Assembly: GCA_038501195.1 (NCBI GenBank)
Contig: JBBPUQ010000009.1
Location: 992,001 to 1,056,000 of the forward strand
Length of the DNA: 64,000 nucleotides
Reading direction: 5' to 3'
Source: Nemania diffusa
Lineage: Eukaryota > Ascomycota > Sordariomycetes > Xylariales > Xylariaceae
In this document: piece after piece, positions 45,396 to 57,504 of the stretch
Layout: each line of letters opens with the position of its first letter
How positions within the stretch are numbered: the stretch's first letter is position 1
Position numbers and translations under genes: made by a program
Notes under the pieces: model-generated
Database searches by the model: none
Seen by the model: only the letters and a program-made list of their open reading frames with translations
What the model was told of the DNA's origin: nothing

Positions 45396-48300
45396 CTAGA
45401 CCTCGCCGCCCCGTGCTCGTCCCCGACGCCGGAAGAAATCCATGACCCTCTTTGCCGCACCGCTGCTTCCTGCATGGTCACGTGGTCGCCCATACTCCTC
45501 TTCGTCGTAGGCATCTACGAACCTCTTGTTCTTTTGGAGCACATGTCCACCTTGCCGGCCAGTCGACTGACGACTATCGTATTGGTCCGAATCGTAACCA
45601 GCCTGATAAGGAGCTGAGTTGGGTGGTCTCCGGGGTGGATGATCGATTGACGACTCTGATTCTGAGTTTAACACTGCCCCTTGCTGTAGGTAAGAGGGAA
45701 TAGCAGTTGCCTGGGATTCTGAAGGATACCGGCGATGGGCAGGGTTTCGGCTATGGCTAGTTTGAGGTATTGCTGATGGCGATTCAAGAGGCTCGTACAT
45801 ACCGTCCGTATGCTGGTGCCCAGGATTGTTGTGGTTTTGAGGCTGATCAATATAGCGACCGTAATTATCCACCTCCGGAGGGTCTTGGATCGGTAAATCC
45901 GGCTGTGATGCATCGGGTGGTGGTGAAGAGTCTTTGCTCAGTCCCATGGCTTTCATTATAGAGAAACGCCTGGCATTAGGTGGTCTCTCAGCTGGTGTTT
46001 GAGTCCCTATTATGCTACCGCTACGCTTCTTTCCAAGACCTAAAGAGAACGATCTGCGGGAAGCACGGGAATCCATTGATGTCCTAGACTCGCCTGGCAT
46101 AGTATTGGACATACTGACGGGTGGGTACTTCTTGGATGGCTTTTCTCCTTGGTCTGGACGTCTTTTGCGACCGCCGAAAATCGACCCGCTGCGGCCAAAA
46201 ATCTTACCCCCAATCTCGCCGATCGTGTTCGACCTTCTGTGACCTTTGGCCTCGCCCGACGGTGCTTGTGGTTGGTTATTGAATCCCGAAACTTCAGCAA
46301 ATTTGGGAGGCATATTAAGACTCGGCCGCCCAAACCCTATATCGGAAGTCTCTTGAGGGATAGGATTTGATATGACATAGTTCTTAGAACCCTTCGGTTG
46401 TTGTATACTTCCTTGCGCGTTAGTACCGGCAACGGCAGGGGGTAAAGGTAGGCCGTACGACGCTCGTGATGATGGAATTAGCGCTTTAGAACCAGAAGAA
46501 TGCATCGATCCACCAGTAGCAGGCCGTGATACAGGCGGCCCAGTCGCAGTGGTCATGTATGGATGATCAGCTGTAGATCGGCCCTGGCTTGCTCTTGGAG
46601 GGACATCACGTCGGTGCGTGGTGTGTGGTTTTCTCGGGTCTCTAGGTGATCCAGAGTACGAGTCTTTTACAACAGGTGGATCTTTCGGTAATGGCTTGTC
46701 GTGTGGAGAAGAATGAATTTCGGTATGGCCTTGGCTTGTAGGCTTAGCCTTGGCCTTTCCACGCGGAGATGCTTGAACCTCGGACTGTTCCGCTCCTCTC
46801 TGAGTCTGTGTTGTAGGGGCGACGTATTCCACTTGCACGGTCCGTCGTTTGGTATCTCTCTGCTGTTTCGTATTCGATGACTCGTCCGTGTCGACCTTGC
46901 CCTGTTTCCGTGCTAAGTCGCCTACTGCCACAGTGGTGGTAGCCTTCGCCTTCGCCGGTTCGCGAACAGAAGAACTTCTCGCCAAGCCCCCGGTTTCAGC
47001 TTCATCAGAAGGCACGGTAGTGTTCTGGATCTCGCTAGATGTTGTTGTAGTGCTGGTAATAAGCTCTACTACATGTGCGTATTCGCTGAGCCAACTATGC
47101 CGGGCGACTTCAAATAAGTCTGCTCGTTTTCGCGGACTTGGTACAAGGATACGACGAAGCAGATCTCGAGCGTGTGGCGTGACGTATTCGGGAAATGTGA
47201 GAGGGGTATTAACAATATACTTGTATAACAAGTTAATATTATCACCCTCCGGGTTGTCAGGATCGTCATCGAAAGGTAAATATCCCGCAAGCATGGCGTA
47301 CTAGAAGCTAAAGTAAGTATTTTGCATCTATCACTCGGGGAAGATCACATACCAGAATAACACCACAACTCCAGACATCAACTTTGCGACCCGTGTACAA
47401 TGAATCGCTGACAACCAACTCTGGTGCAGCATAGCATGGGCTACCACAGCTTGTCTGCATCAAGTCACCCCTACGCATACCGTTCGACTTGGTTTTATCC
47501 AGACCCGTTCGTTTGACAAAGTCGCGGTCTGGCAGGTTCAACTCTTCCTCCTCTGTCAACTCGTCAGCCGCATCGAATGTATTGGCAAAACCGAAGTCGG
47601 TAATAATGATATTACGATTTCGGTCGAGAAGCAAATTCTCTAGCTTCAGATCTCGATGAACGATGCCTTTCTTATGTAGATAACCGACGCCCGATATTAG
47701 CTGGGCAAAAAGTCTCCTGGCAGCATGGTCTTTAAGGTATCGATGGTTTAAAATGTAGTCGAAAAGTTCGCCCCCAGAGGCGTATTCGAGAATGATTCCA
47801 ATGTGGCGGTCTGTCTCGTTCATTTCGTGTAATCGAACTATATTAGGATGCGAGAGCCCTTGCAAGATGGAAACTTCACGGTAGATCTTGGCAAGGCGTG
47901 TTGGGTTGCCGCCAACGCTGTCCCGGCGGATAAGCTTGATGGCAACCTAATCAAGTTAAGAAGTTAGTCGCCCGTTGATAGGATTAGCACTCCAAGTTCT
48001 GCTGAAAGTCTTACCTGAACACCCCCGTCTTGCTTCCAGCCTAACTTGACTTTCCCAAACTCGCCTTCACCGATAGTATTGCCCAAGTAGTACTCGCCAA
48101 ACTTAGAGGACTTTTCCCGTTTAGAATGATCATGCCGGCTGCGGCCGCCACGCCGAGTTTCATCTTGAACTTCATTCGCATGGATTGCTGGAGGCGGTGC
48201 AGCAGTATCGTCCATATCATTCTGTCCATATTGACGCGTCGGCGCCGGACGCGATCGAGCCTCTTCTTGTCGTTCTCGTTCTCTTTCCAAGTCGACTTCG

Positions 48301-49040
48301 GGTTGCGAGACTATGACGCGATTGAGCACCTCGCTAGCCTCGCGAGACGGCTGCTTTGATGATGCTGAAGCTGCATATTGATCTCGGGTACGATCAGGCA
48401 TCGTTGTCGAGACAGTCTGACGTTGGTCTCTTGAGCCGTCCGACACATGTGACGTTTCCTGGGCTGCGGCTTGGGACCAGGACCTTTTGGTGCGTGAGTT
48501 CGACTCGTCGTATGTAGATGGGCCGGTATCCGAATAGCCGTTGGTGCCTGCTCTGCTGTTTCCTCCGGGAGTCCGCTTGGGAGAACTCGCAGCAGGGTCC
48601 TCGGCACGCGCGGCCCTGCGCGAACCCGATGCCCCGGAGCCCGAGGTGCCATGTTGCGTTGAGGAGGTCCGAGGAGGAGCTACCGGGGCTTCATGTCTAC
48701 GCCGGCTTGACGAGGCCCTCTCATATTCCGTAGTTGTAGCTGCCACCGGAGCTGGTGATGCCAACGTAGTGCGCGAGGCCATGGTTGCTTGTGCCTGTTC
48801 TAGATAGCTACCAGTATTTGTAGGGTTAGCGCCGGTCCCACCAGGTCTCCCGGAAGGCCGCTTCGATGAGGGTCTAGGTGAGGCAGATGGATGATCTCTG
48901 TTTGCATAGCGTCCTTCACGGTTTGGAGATTGGGCCGGGGTATATTGGCGGTTCGATGGGGAAGCGGACGGTGAATGAGTATTTAATGCGGCAAGGGAGG
49001 TCGGCTGATGAGGTGCGGACTGCAACGCAGCGGATGACAT
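45396..49040 (-). CDS. Kin4-like serine/threonine protein kinase
   Basis: A Snf1/AMPK-related kinase of the Kin4 type; in yeast Kin4 runs the spindle-position checkpoint and its Aspergillus relative affects septation. Three exons, 49040-48015, 47946-47353 and 47300-45396, introns of 68 and 52 nt, 1174 residues. Residues 1-310 are disordered and Ser/Pro/Arg-rich. The kinase domain starts at IGEGEFGKVKLG (end of exon 1), with catalytic Lys in VAIK at 346, HRDLKLEN at 439-446, DFGFAN at 459-464, and APE in CGSPCYAAPE after an unusually long activation segment containing DELTEEEELNLPDRDF. The DPDNPEGDNINLLYKYI block is typical of the Kin4 group. The C-terminal 500 residues are low-complexity with basic and Ser-rich runs; similar tails localise yeast Kin4. 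The ortholog assignment is by sequence memory only. Confidence 0.87.
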
Positions 49041-52000
49041 CTTCTACGCCCGACGCGTAGAACAATGAAAATGTCGGCGTTGGCAAGAACTAGATACAGA
49101 ATCCGGCTAAGGAGACACTGATACAACCAGCACCCTGTCAGTAACTGTTGCGAGATGTTTGAAACGAAATCAGGCTGACTAGGATTAAATTGGCTGAGAT
49201 GCGATGCAATCAACCACACGTAAAAAAAGCAAAGGCACAGACAGGGCAGGGTAGGGCAGGGAGTAGTCGGGCTTGGTGGTGAGTGAGATTGCGTACAAAG
49301 CTGAACACGCGCCGGATCAATGCAATGGATTCCAAGAGCGGTCTGACCGTCTGGGTGTCCAATAAGTCGGCCGTGTTTTTCTAATATTTTTTTTTTTACG
49401 TAGTATTGCCGCAGGAGTTGGTTATCGTTCATCCACCAGCTCTAGTCGCCTTTAATAAAAGGGAGAGCGCAAAGGATCTTCGTTCGCAGGGCAAAAGCGT
49501 GGTGTAGCCAGCAGGCGAGGTCGTTCGAGCGGTCTTGGTAGTGTAGGTAGGTATTATTATGGTGGTTTTTTGTCGCGTTTCCCTAAATTGCCCGGACTTT
49601 ATGTGGCTATGATTTTGGCTGGTTGTGATAGGTACTCTGCACACCTGCGGAACACAAAAAGCAGGGTAAAAGAGGATAAGGCCAGTTAGGCACGCTGATC
49701 CCTCGTAGTCAAGTTTTTGGCGGGCGAGGATACTTCCGATTCAATTGCAAAGCACCAGTGTTTCGTTTCGTCGGTCGCGTTGTAGGAGGCCAAGGTTGTT
49801 CGCTCGGTCGGCGTTGTTTCTGGGCTACCGTATCAGAGGTGGTGGCATCCCTGGCACGGCTGCAGCAGTGGTGTGTTTGTTGATTCTCAATGCTAGTTGG
49901 TGGTCGTGGATAGGGAGGACAATATCTACAACCAGGCAGGCAGATGGCGATAGAAAATAAAAAAAAAGATACAGACACAGCTGCAGCACTATTAACAGTA
50001 ATAACACCAAAGCGAGGTGCGATAACAAGCAACCACTCAGGCTCTCTCTTTCCCTAGCCGCTGTAGGTATTCCTGACCGGAGAGGAATGGCTCTGGCGCA
50101 TCCAGGAGGAGGGAAGGAAGGAAAGGAGATAGGATAGGTATCTTGTGCCTGAGGAGATTGGCCCGAAACTGGTTACAGGGCGTTCCTTGATACAGTACAG
50201 ACAGTAGAGTACTGTGCGTGTACACGAGAAATGGGTACCACGTATCTGTCGGGCAGAGAAAGTGTCACTGGGGTAACCAGCACTGCTACCTAGCTAGACT
50301 TAACCCAGGTCGCTACCTAACTGCCTCTGTACCGACCAGTTCATTGTAATTCCAAGCCAAGCCTATAAAGATCAGTTGACAAAGCATTTCTTACCTAAAC
50401 TAGACTAGTGTGAATTAACTAAAAGAAAACGAGCGAGGAGCCACCGAGGTGCCTACTCCAGACCACTCATTAATTGTCGTACAAATACCTAGTACCACTA
50501 CCACTTAAAGAGTCCTGAAGACAGTAGAGGCTTTTTTACATAGTACAACTGTAACTTACATCATTGTACAAGAGATGGTGTACAGTTCGTCAGGCAAGGA
50601 GTGCAGAGTTGAAAGAATCATAAGGACAGCGACAAAAGCATCCTACGCCGCTCTCAATGACACTACAGCTAAAGAATTATAGCGCAAAAAGACACCAACT
50701 CGCGCTAACTCAAAAATATCATGTCCCCAATCTTCTATCATATGTAATATCTTAGGTATATACTACATCTCATGACAGTTATCATAATACAAGAGATTAT
50801 GTAAGTACTAGATACAAGATTTCAACCCGCTCAAATCTAGTACGAATTATTGTAGTACGTGAACTCAAAGCTATTGAGAGAGTAACAGTTGTGTGCCTTC
50901 AGGAAATGAGGGTTTATGGGAGCCAACGTGGGAAATTACAATATGGAGACGCCGGCAAGGACCCCTCGTTTGCTAGGTCCTCTGCGATGTCAGAGCCCCA
51001 CTAGCCAGAATTGGATAAATGCTGCTAGTATGAGCCGCGCCAGAGATCTTGATATTTCTTCATGCATCAAACATGACTAACTATATCTGTCTCCCAAGTT
51101 ACGGCAAGTGGGTCAGTAGTATCCAATTAAAACTACTCATTCAATATTTAAATGCAGGTACATGATCAGTCTCCACTTTGCTTGCACCGGCGCATACCTA
51201 CAAGTACTATACGTTATACGTTATACGTATCTGCATCTGAGTCTTCACTTTATGTCCTTAGTAGGCCATCAAAGGTACCAGAAACCAAAGCAGTGGCGTT
51301 AACGATATACCATCATTTTCTACATGCTCGCTTCAACATTACCTATTGCAACCAGAGCATTGACCTACACTGTATCAACATTCTACTATGTGCATGTGTA
51401 AGCTCACGTATACCTTTCCGGCTTCGCAGTACTGATTGTAGTCTACCTAATAACAACACTGATAGGCTCTTATTCATGACTACACGACTAATGAGCATCG
51501 CTAATTATGAATCAGTTTCCTTCAAATAGGGAACAGCGAACCATCGACTACGTACATAGTGACAGTGAATCTACGAATGAAAAGTGTCTTTGTTAATTCG
51601 TGGATAACTCGGGTTCTCGCTTACACGCGCCAAAATCTAAGGCATAAAGTATTGTAATTACCAAGAGGCCGCTAAATGAAGGGCAACTACCGGAATCTTA
51701 AAGTTGCAAGGATCTAGGGCCTTGAGTCCTGCTCCAGTGTACCGGCCAGTTTAGTGTACCTAAATTACCACGGCGAAGCCGTCGAGTAGGTGCCAGCTGT
51801 AGCGTAGTATTCCTTCAACACTATTTAAAACGCTCGATCTGATGATCAACTGTAGCATCACCTTATCCGCGACTAAGTTCGTGCCATCTACGTAATTCCA
51901 ATAGCAAACATGTATTCTTGTTTTCAGCCGTTTCTATTATGACTTCGTATACTACCTAAGGTATAAGACATTAAATAATGCTAGGCCTAGACCTTAACTC

Positions 52001-55000
52001 GTTGACAACTGTCCCTTTTGCCCACAAATTGGAGAACAAATTTCCCCAACTTGACAGCCGAGACGATCCGAGAAAAGATATTTAACAAGTTTCAACCAGA
52101 TGTAATTATTTAATTATTCTTATATGAGTAAGGGAGCTTCCGCAGCCAAGACATAATTAACATGATGGAGCCAGACAAAGCCGCAATCTACACGTAGAAG
52201 TTAACCTCCGTCCAAATACATAGTGCATAGTATTTTCTTATGACAATTAACTTATTCTTTGGGTCCTTGCTGCAACTTGGTTAATTAGTCTTGCAGCATA
52301 TTCCCTATGCGCTTTTGGCTGCGAATATAGGTATTCTACGAGTCAGAAAACATTCGACTGAGACATGTTTGTCGGAGATTTCAATATGTTCTTGACATGC
52401 TCCCTAGTTCTGCGGGTACGTGCATTTACCTTCGTGGGCTGACTATCTATCTAAGAACGGTAGTGTGCCTCGACTGACTGAGCCGATATGCCAAACACAT
52501 GCTTATTTGATGCAATAGCGATGCTCATATTCACCTGGACCAGCCTTCAACATGGCAGTGCTACCTTACGCAAACCAAATGCACATATCCATCCAGGTGG
52601 TGTATGTACCGCGTAAGAATCATGTGCCTAAGCGAGGCACATCCCTGGACTGCAGGGTTTAATCAGGTATTATCAGGGTACGCCATGAGTTGTTATCCCG
52701 AAAAACATAAGATTGAACCACCACTTAGGTATACCTTCCTATAACGTTGGCTGCTAAACAGAAATAGAGGAGGTACCGACGGTAGATACGTGGAATGATA
52801 CCTCGGAAGCATGAGTGTAGAACATACCTAGTCGCGAAAAAAAAAGTCAGCTTATCTAAGAGACCTCAACTTATATCTTCCTCGGGAACAATGCGATTTA
52901 CATGTCACACGAGAAGGACTATTCAATATCGTAAAACACAGTGAACTTTCTTTTTGCTCACTACTACCAGCCATCAGAGCTTCAACCCATCCCAAGGTAC
53001 ACAAGATGGCTCCCATGCCCTGCAATATACTATCATCACAGCCTCGTTCGACAGTATATACAGTATGTGGCCTGTAAGTAGTGGATAGTGCCGGATCCTT
53101 ACGCCTCGTTATTGTTCTTCAATGTTTAAGAGTCTCAGCCACAGAATCGGTTCCAAAAGATATTTAGATTAACCGTTTCATGTGCACATGACTTGCTTCA
53201 TTTTCGTTGCTTTTTCTCGGGCGGGCATGTCTTATCCAAGAACGCTAGTGAGCAATCTCGATTAACGAGGAAAAGGTATAGTACCAACGTAGGAAGCCGA
53301 ACAAATAGTGAGCAGTTCTCCACCCTTGATGGACTGAGTCAATTGCTTGTGAATCCAATGCCGCGGTGACATTCTAGAACCCTGTATCTAGATTCTGTAC
53401 CAACTCCAACCCCTGGACGCAGGCGGGAATTATTTTACACACCAAACTTCCCCTTCCTACTATACGTCTCCTGCCAGCACGAATATCTACGCTAGGTACC
53501 TACCCCACTAAAAGCGATGAAACGAGCGCGCTAACCGCCCAATACCTTACCTGCATGCTGAGACAGCTAGTGCAGGCCGCTAGCTACAGACTCTATAAAC
53601 AACTCCGTCTTAAACTAAATGGTGATGCGAACACTTCCATTGCTTCCTCTATCTTGTGCCTATCTAAGTAAATTGACTATTTCTCGTTGATGACCCGAGA
53701 AGTACAGCAGCAGTCTCGAAAACTATGGCATTGGTCATAACGGCGCGAGATAGCTCATCACCATTTCGCAAACACCGCGCAAACTTGCCCCGAGTGTGTT
53801 GATGCCGCGCGGGTGTGAACCCCCACGACTCGCTGGTGCCGCGGTTAGCATCAGACTACCTATGATAGCACAACAACCTATCTGATCCGTGGTGGACTTC
53901 ACCAGATCGTGTGGTAACACGACTGAATTCTAAGCCCGATGGTGTGTCGTCATCACAGGAACTCCCCAGCTCCCATCTATCTATCATTTATCATCTATCA
54001 ACTTCCAGCACATTAGGTTAGACTCTTGTGGCCGAACAAGACCGAACCGCCTTGACTATACCCCATATGAATCGTGCACCCTCAGGCCTGCTCAGTGAGC
54101 TACAGGAGGTGGATTAATCGTTCTCGGCGCTTGCCGCTTTAGTCACGGCATGAATCAGGAGCGAGACTTTCAAACGAGAGCAGAGATAAACCTAAATATA
54201 GGGCGACATGAACATACTTCCCCGCCTTCAGTCTCTTTCTCACGCAACGACTAGTAGCGAAGAGGCACAAGTCGTGTGAAGTTAGTCGGTTCATGAGCAT
54301 GCTAAAGTTTGTCTTACCCTAATGGCGAAGAAAAGGTCCTATATGCCACGACATCGAAGCCAAATGGTCAAGAAACGAGCGTTTACCGATTAGAAGATAA
54401 ATCACTTTCGGACGAGCAGCGGTGATCACACCGACAAACTTGTGTCCGGCCTAGGCAGCCAATATTCCATGGATGCTCCTAGCACGGCCCCCAAACCTTA
54501 ATACCTACTTAGATCTAGGACTTTAAAAATCACAACACTCCGAACAGGACCGAAGGAATATAGCCCTACAGTAAGTCACGGATCCACGCTGTCGGATTCT
54601 TTTCATGCAGCCATGTTGCCCCGCCAGTGTTCTTCAGAGGATTCCATCAAATCCCACAGCGGTATGTAACACGGAAAAGTCGAGAGCATATGAAAATGAT
54701 GTGACTTGTTACACGGGTTCCTGTGGCTTGAACGGGCAACCGCAATCGCGTAAAAGCATTCCACAGTATTCACATTATATCAGTCCACTAGCAATCTATC
54801 TGATACCGTGGCGCAATCCTCGGCCCTCGCAACACGCAACAAGGGCGGAGGTCCATCCATCTTCCTCACAAGCTAGCCCGGAGATCCTGTGATTCCGGCC
54901 ACGTTACACCGTGCCTTGGAGCTCAGGGGATATTCCACCCGGCCCAGCTCGGTGTGACCGTGCCAAACCTCGTAGCGTCTATCTACAGACGTTGCGGATA

Positions 55001-55718
55001 AGCTGTAGAACACCGCGATCACCGGCGCCTACGGCGATTGCATGCAGGGTTATGAAACATGTAAGTCATACAGATTTCTCGGAAGTTGGGACGAGACCGA
55101 AAGTAGTTGGCTCATAGAAAGTCTGGGGCTTTACCAATTACCAATTACCATTTTGGTAAGTTATTCATCATGTTGAAACTCGGGTCGTGCGGTACTCTCT
55201 ACCTATAGATTTTATGTTGTTTAAGAACCAGTAATTAATGGAAGGGATTAAGCTCTTGACTATCACGTTCAACAAGGCATCGCGCGCACGCAGGGATTCA
55301 AACCACCTACGGAGGCTTAAACACCCGAGCTCAATAATGAAGGATCTTGAAATGTAGCGCCCTCCCTTATGCTGACAGCTAGAATGAAGGGTGAAAAGAT
55401 GATTTGGTGTAAGCAAGCAGCACTACAGTAGAATAACACCCGAGAATATCGTAAATATAAACATGCGAAGATCAATATCACCACTGCCGAGCTCCTGCCA
55501 TTTATACGTAAGGGGACATGTGAAAGAACGCAAACTAATATATTGTATACAATGTTTAGTCGCAATCACAGCTACTTTTAGATGGATAGCAACCACTCAA
55601 CAAGAAATCACATCTACGATAGATTGGCCTCCCGCCCTTAACCACTAACTCAGGAGAGAATGACAAATAATTTTTTTCATTGCTGTATGTTTGATACTAG
55701 GTTCAGCTGATAACGCCA
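49041..55718. other. 6.7-kb gene-poor region
   Basis: The longest stretch in the middle of the window without a gene I can support. The part next to 49040 should carry the kinase promoter and 5' untranslated region. Open frames elsewhere are at most 125 codons and show no motifs; stops are frequent in all frames. I checked two tRNA-like spots (near 53800-53880 and 55280-55320) and neither folds as a tRNA. A repeated ACCAATT motif occurs at 55133-55149. I found no terminal repeats of a transposon. Confidence 0.5.
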
Positions 55719-56921
55719 TCAACCCCACACTTCGTCCGCGACCTGCTTCACAAGCTCGAGTTTCTTCCACATTATCTCCTCCGTCATGCCCGTACCACCA
55801 GCCAAGCTGCTACTACTAAACCCGCACTGCGGGCTCACAGCAAGGCAGTCCAGCGCCTCGGCGACGCCAACCCCCTGCGCCTCAGCAATGACCTCCGCCG
55901 CCCTCCGGATACTATCCACAATCACCACCGGGTCCTCAAGCTCAGCCCTCTTCGTCGACACGAGCCCGAGCACGACGTTCTTGCCGCGCGGCAGGAAGCG
56001 CAGCGGCGCGAACCCGCCGCTGCGCTCGACGTCGTCGAACTCGAGGTAGTACGTCTCGTAGTCCGTCTCGGCGAACAGCTTGCGCGCGATCGCCTCGTAC
56101 GAGCCCTCGACCCAGCTCACGGAGCCGGCCATGTTGCCGCGGCAGAGGTGCATGCCCACGCGCAGCCCCTCCGGTCTCCCCGCGAGGAGTCGGTTGTGCG
56201 TGCGCGCGTACAGGTCCAGCAGCGCGGCCGCGTCCGTGCCGTCCTTGGCGCAGCCGCCGAGGAACGCCGCCGAGGCGAAGTACGTGAGGTGCGGGTCGTC
56301 GACCTGCACGTGGCGCAGGCCGGCGGCGTGCAGCGTGCGCAGCTCCGCCGCGTAGCACGCCGCGAGGTCGGTCAGGTAGTCCTCGTCCGTCGCGTAGCCC
56401 GAGTCCGCCGTCCACGCCGTGCCGGGGCGCAGCTGGATGTGCTGGTACGTGGGCGAGGGGATCGTGAGCTTCGCCGCGCCCCAGAGGTCGGGGGGCAGGG
56501 TCGCGCGCAGCGCGAGCCACTCGGGTAGGTAGGGAGACTCCGCGTACGCGATCTTGCCCGTGCAGACGACGGCGGCGCGCGTCGTGGCGCCCATCTGCGC
56601 GAGCTTGGTCGTCGTCGGGAAGTCGGTGCGGAAGGCCGAGGGGATCGGCAGCGTTGGGCGCGCCTCGAACCCGGCGAGCTTCTCGAACATCCCGCCGTAG
56701 TAGATGTGTCTCGCGTACTCGCCGTCCGTGATGGGCCAGATGCCCTTTTGGATCTGAAGCTGCACTACCTTCTGGATGGCTTCGCGCTCGGCTGCTTTGA
56801 CGGATTCCGGTATCTCAAGCGAGTACATCTGAGACGGAGATGCCAGACTTTCGCGCGCTTCGAGGAGCTCTTTGGGTCTCAGGAGAGATCCGATGTGGTC
56901 ATTTCGGAAAGGAGGCGCCAT
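55719..56921 (-). CDS. MetE C-terminal-domain-like protein (cobalamin-independent methionine synthase family)
   Basis: A stand-alone 400-residue relative of the catalytic C-terminal half of MetE, as in the YxjG/YxjH group; such proteins transfer methyl groups to thiols or have unproven roles. Single exon. The zinc ligands can be placed: His258 and Cys260 (HLCRGN), Glu294 (YLEFDD) and Cys366 (SPQCGFSS). Other family marks are RNDHIGSLLRP at the N-terminus, TDGEYAR near 66, and VQVDDPHLTYF near 205. It is too short to be full methionine synthase (about 760 residues) and lacks the N-terminal folate-binding half. The coding sequence is very GC-rich and intronless, unlike most neighbours. The start ATG is fixed by the FRNDHIGS motif six residues in. 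Confidence 0.88.
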   Translation of the reverse strand: MAPPFRNDHIGSLLRPKELLEARESLASPSQMYSLEIPESVKAAEREAIQKVVQLQIQKGIWPITDGEYARHIYYGGMFEKLAGFEARPTLPIPSAFRTDFPTTTKLAQMGATTRAAVVCTGKIAYAESPYLPEWLALRATLPPDLWGAAKLTIPSPTYQHIQLRPGTAWTADSGYATDEDYLTDLAACYAAELRTLHAAGLRHVQVDDPHLTYFASAAFLGGCAKDGTDAAALLDLYARTHNRLLAGRPEGLRVGMHLCRGNMAGSVSWVEGSYEAIARKLFAETDYETYYLEFDDVERSGGFAPLRFLPRGKNVVLGLVSTKRAELEDPVVIVDSIRRAAEVIAEAQGVGVAEALDCLAVSPQCGFSSSSLAGGTGMTEEIMWKKLELVKQVADEVWG

Positions 56922-57504
56922 TTTGAGTTAGTTTTGGAACTACGAAGTTGGCCCTGAACTTTTCTTATTCTATATATATCGGGTGTGTAATAAACCTTCA
57001 GTGTTAACTGCAGTCTTGAGGTTGATACTACCCCCATCCCCACCATATGATCCGGATATTCCAAATACCTAGTTACCATGCCCGCCCGGTTGTGTATTTC
57101 CCTTCAGTAAACTAATAGAATGGCAAACTCCGCCCCATATACTGCGTAGTCGTAGACAATTTCTATTACCCCTAGCCTTTGAAAGAAGATCCTAATATTT
57201 TGGCTACCCGAACCCCGTAGTCCTCGCTGCTTTTTAGAAATGACAATTTTCCCACCATTCTACCACTTGTCCCACTCCTAGACTCCGAAGGATTCATGAG
57301 TTATCCTGTGCCCAAGAAAATCACCGGCCCCTATACCCCGCAACCTACCCCGTAGTTGCAACCCCAACCCAGCTCCTAATTCTCATTATTTATAGCGTCC
57401 AGGTGTTATAAATAGAGGTTGTGGGCCAGGTCCAGTGCAATAACTTCCCAGTCGGGACTCGAACTGCATAGTAACAACATACTATCCCGTCCCTGCTCTA
57501 ATCC
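56922..57504. other. intergenic: MetE-like promoter, MFS 3' flank
   Basis: Non-coding DNA with C-rich runs of the form ACCCCGTAG repeated loosely between 57120 and 57360. A short inverted pair ATTTATA...TATAAAT lies near 57388-57413. No gene seen. Confidence 0.55.

Noticed and set aside
53795..53880. tRNA-like segment (GGTTCACACCC and CTGATGC motifs on minus strand)
   Set aside because: The B-box-like sequence has a mismatch, the T stem does not pair, and no A box or anticodon stem can be drawn.
55281..55320. GGTTTGAATCC on the minus strand, like a tRNA B box
   Set aside because: The flanking bases do not form a T stem and there is no A box at the right distance.
55942..56528. Frames of 192 and 126 codons overlapping the MetE-like gene
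   Set aside because: Arg/Ala-rich shadow frames; the family match is in the 400-residue frame.
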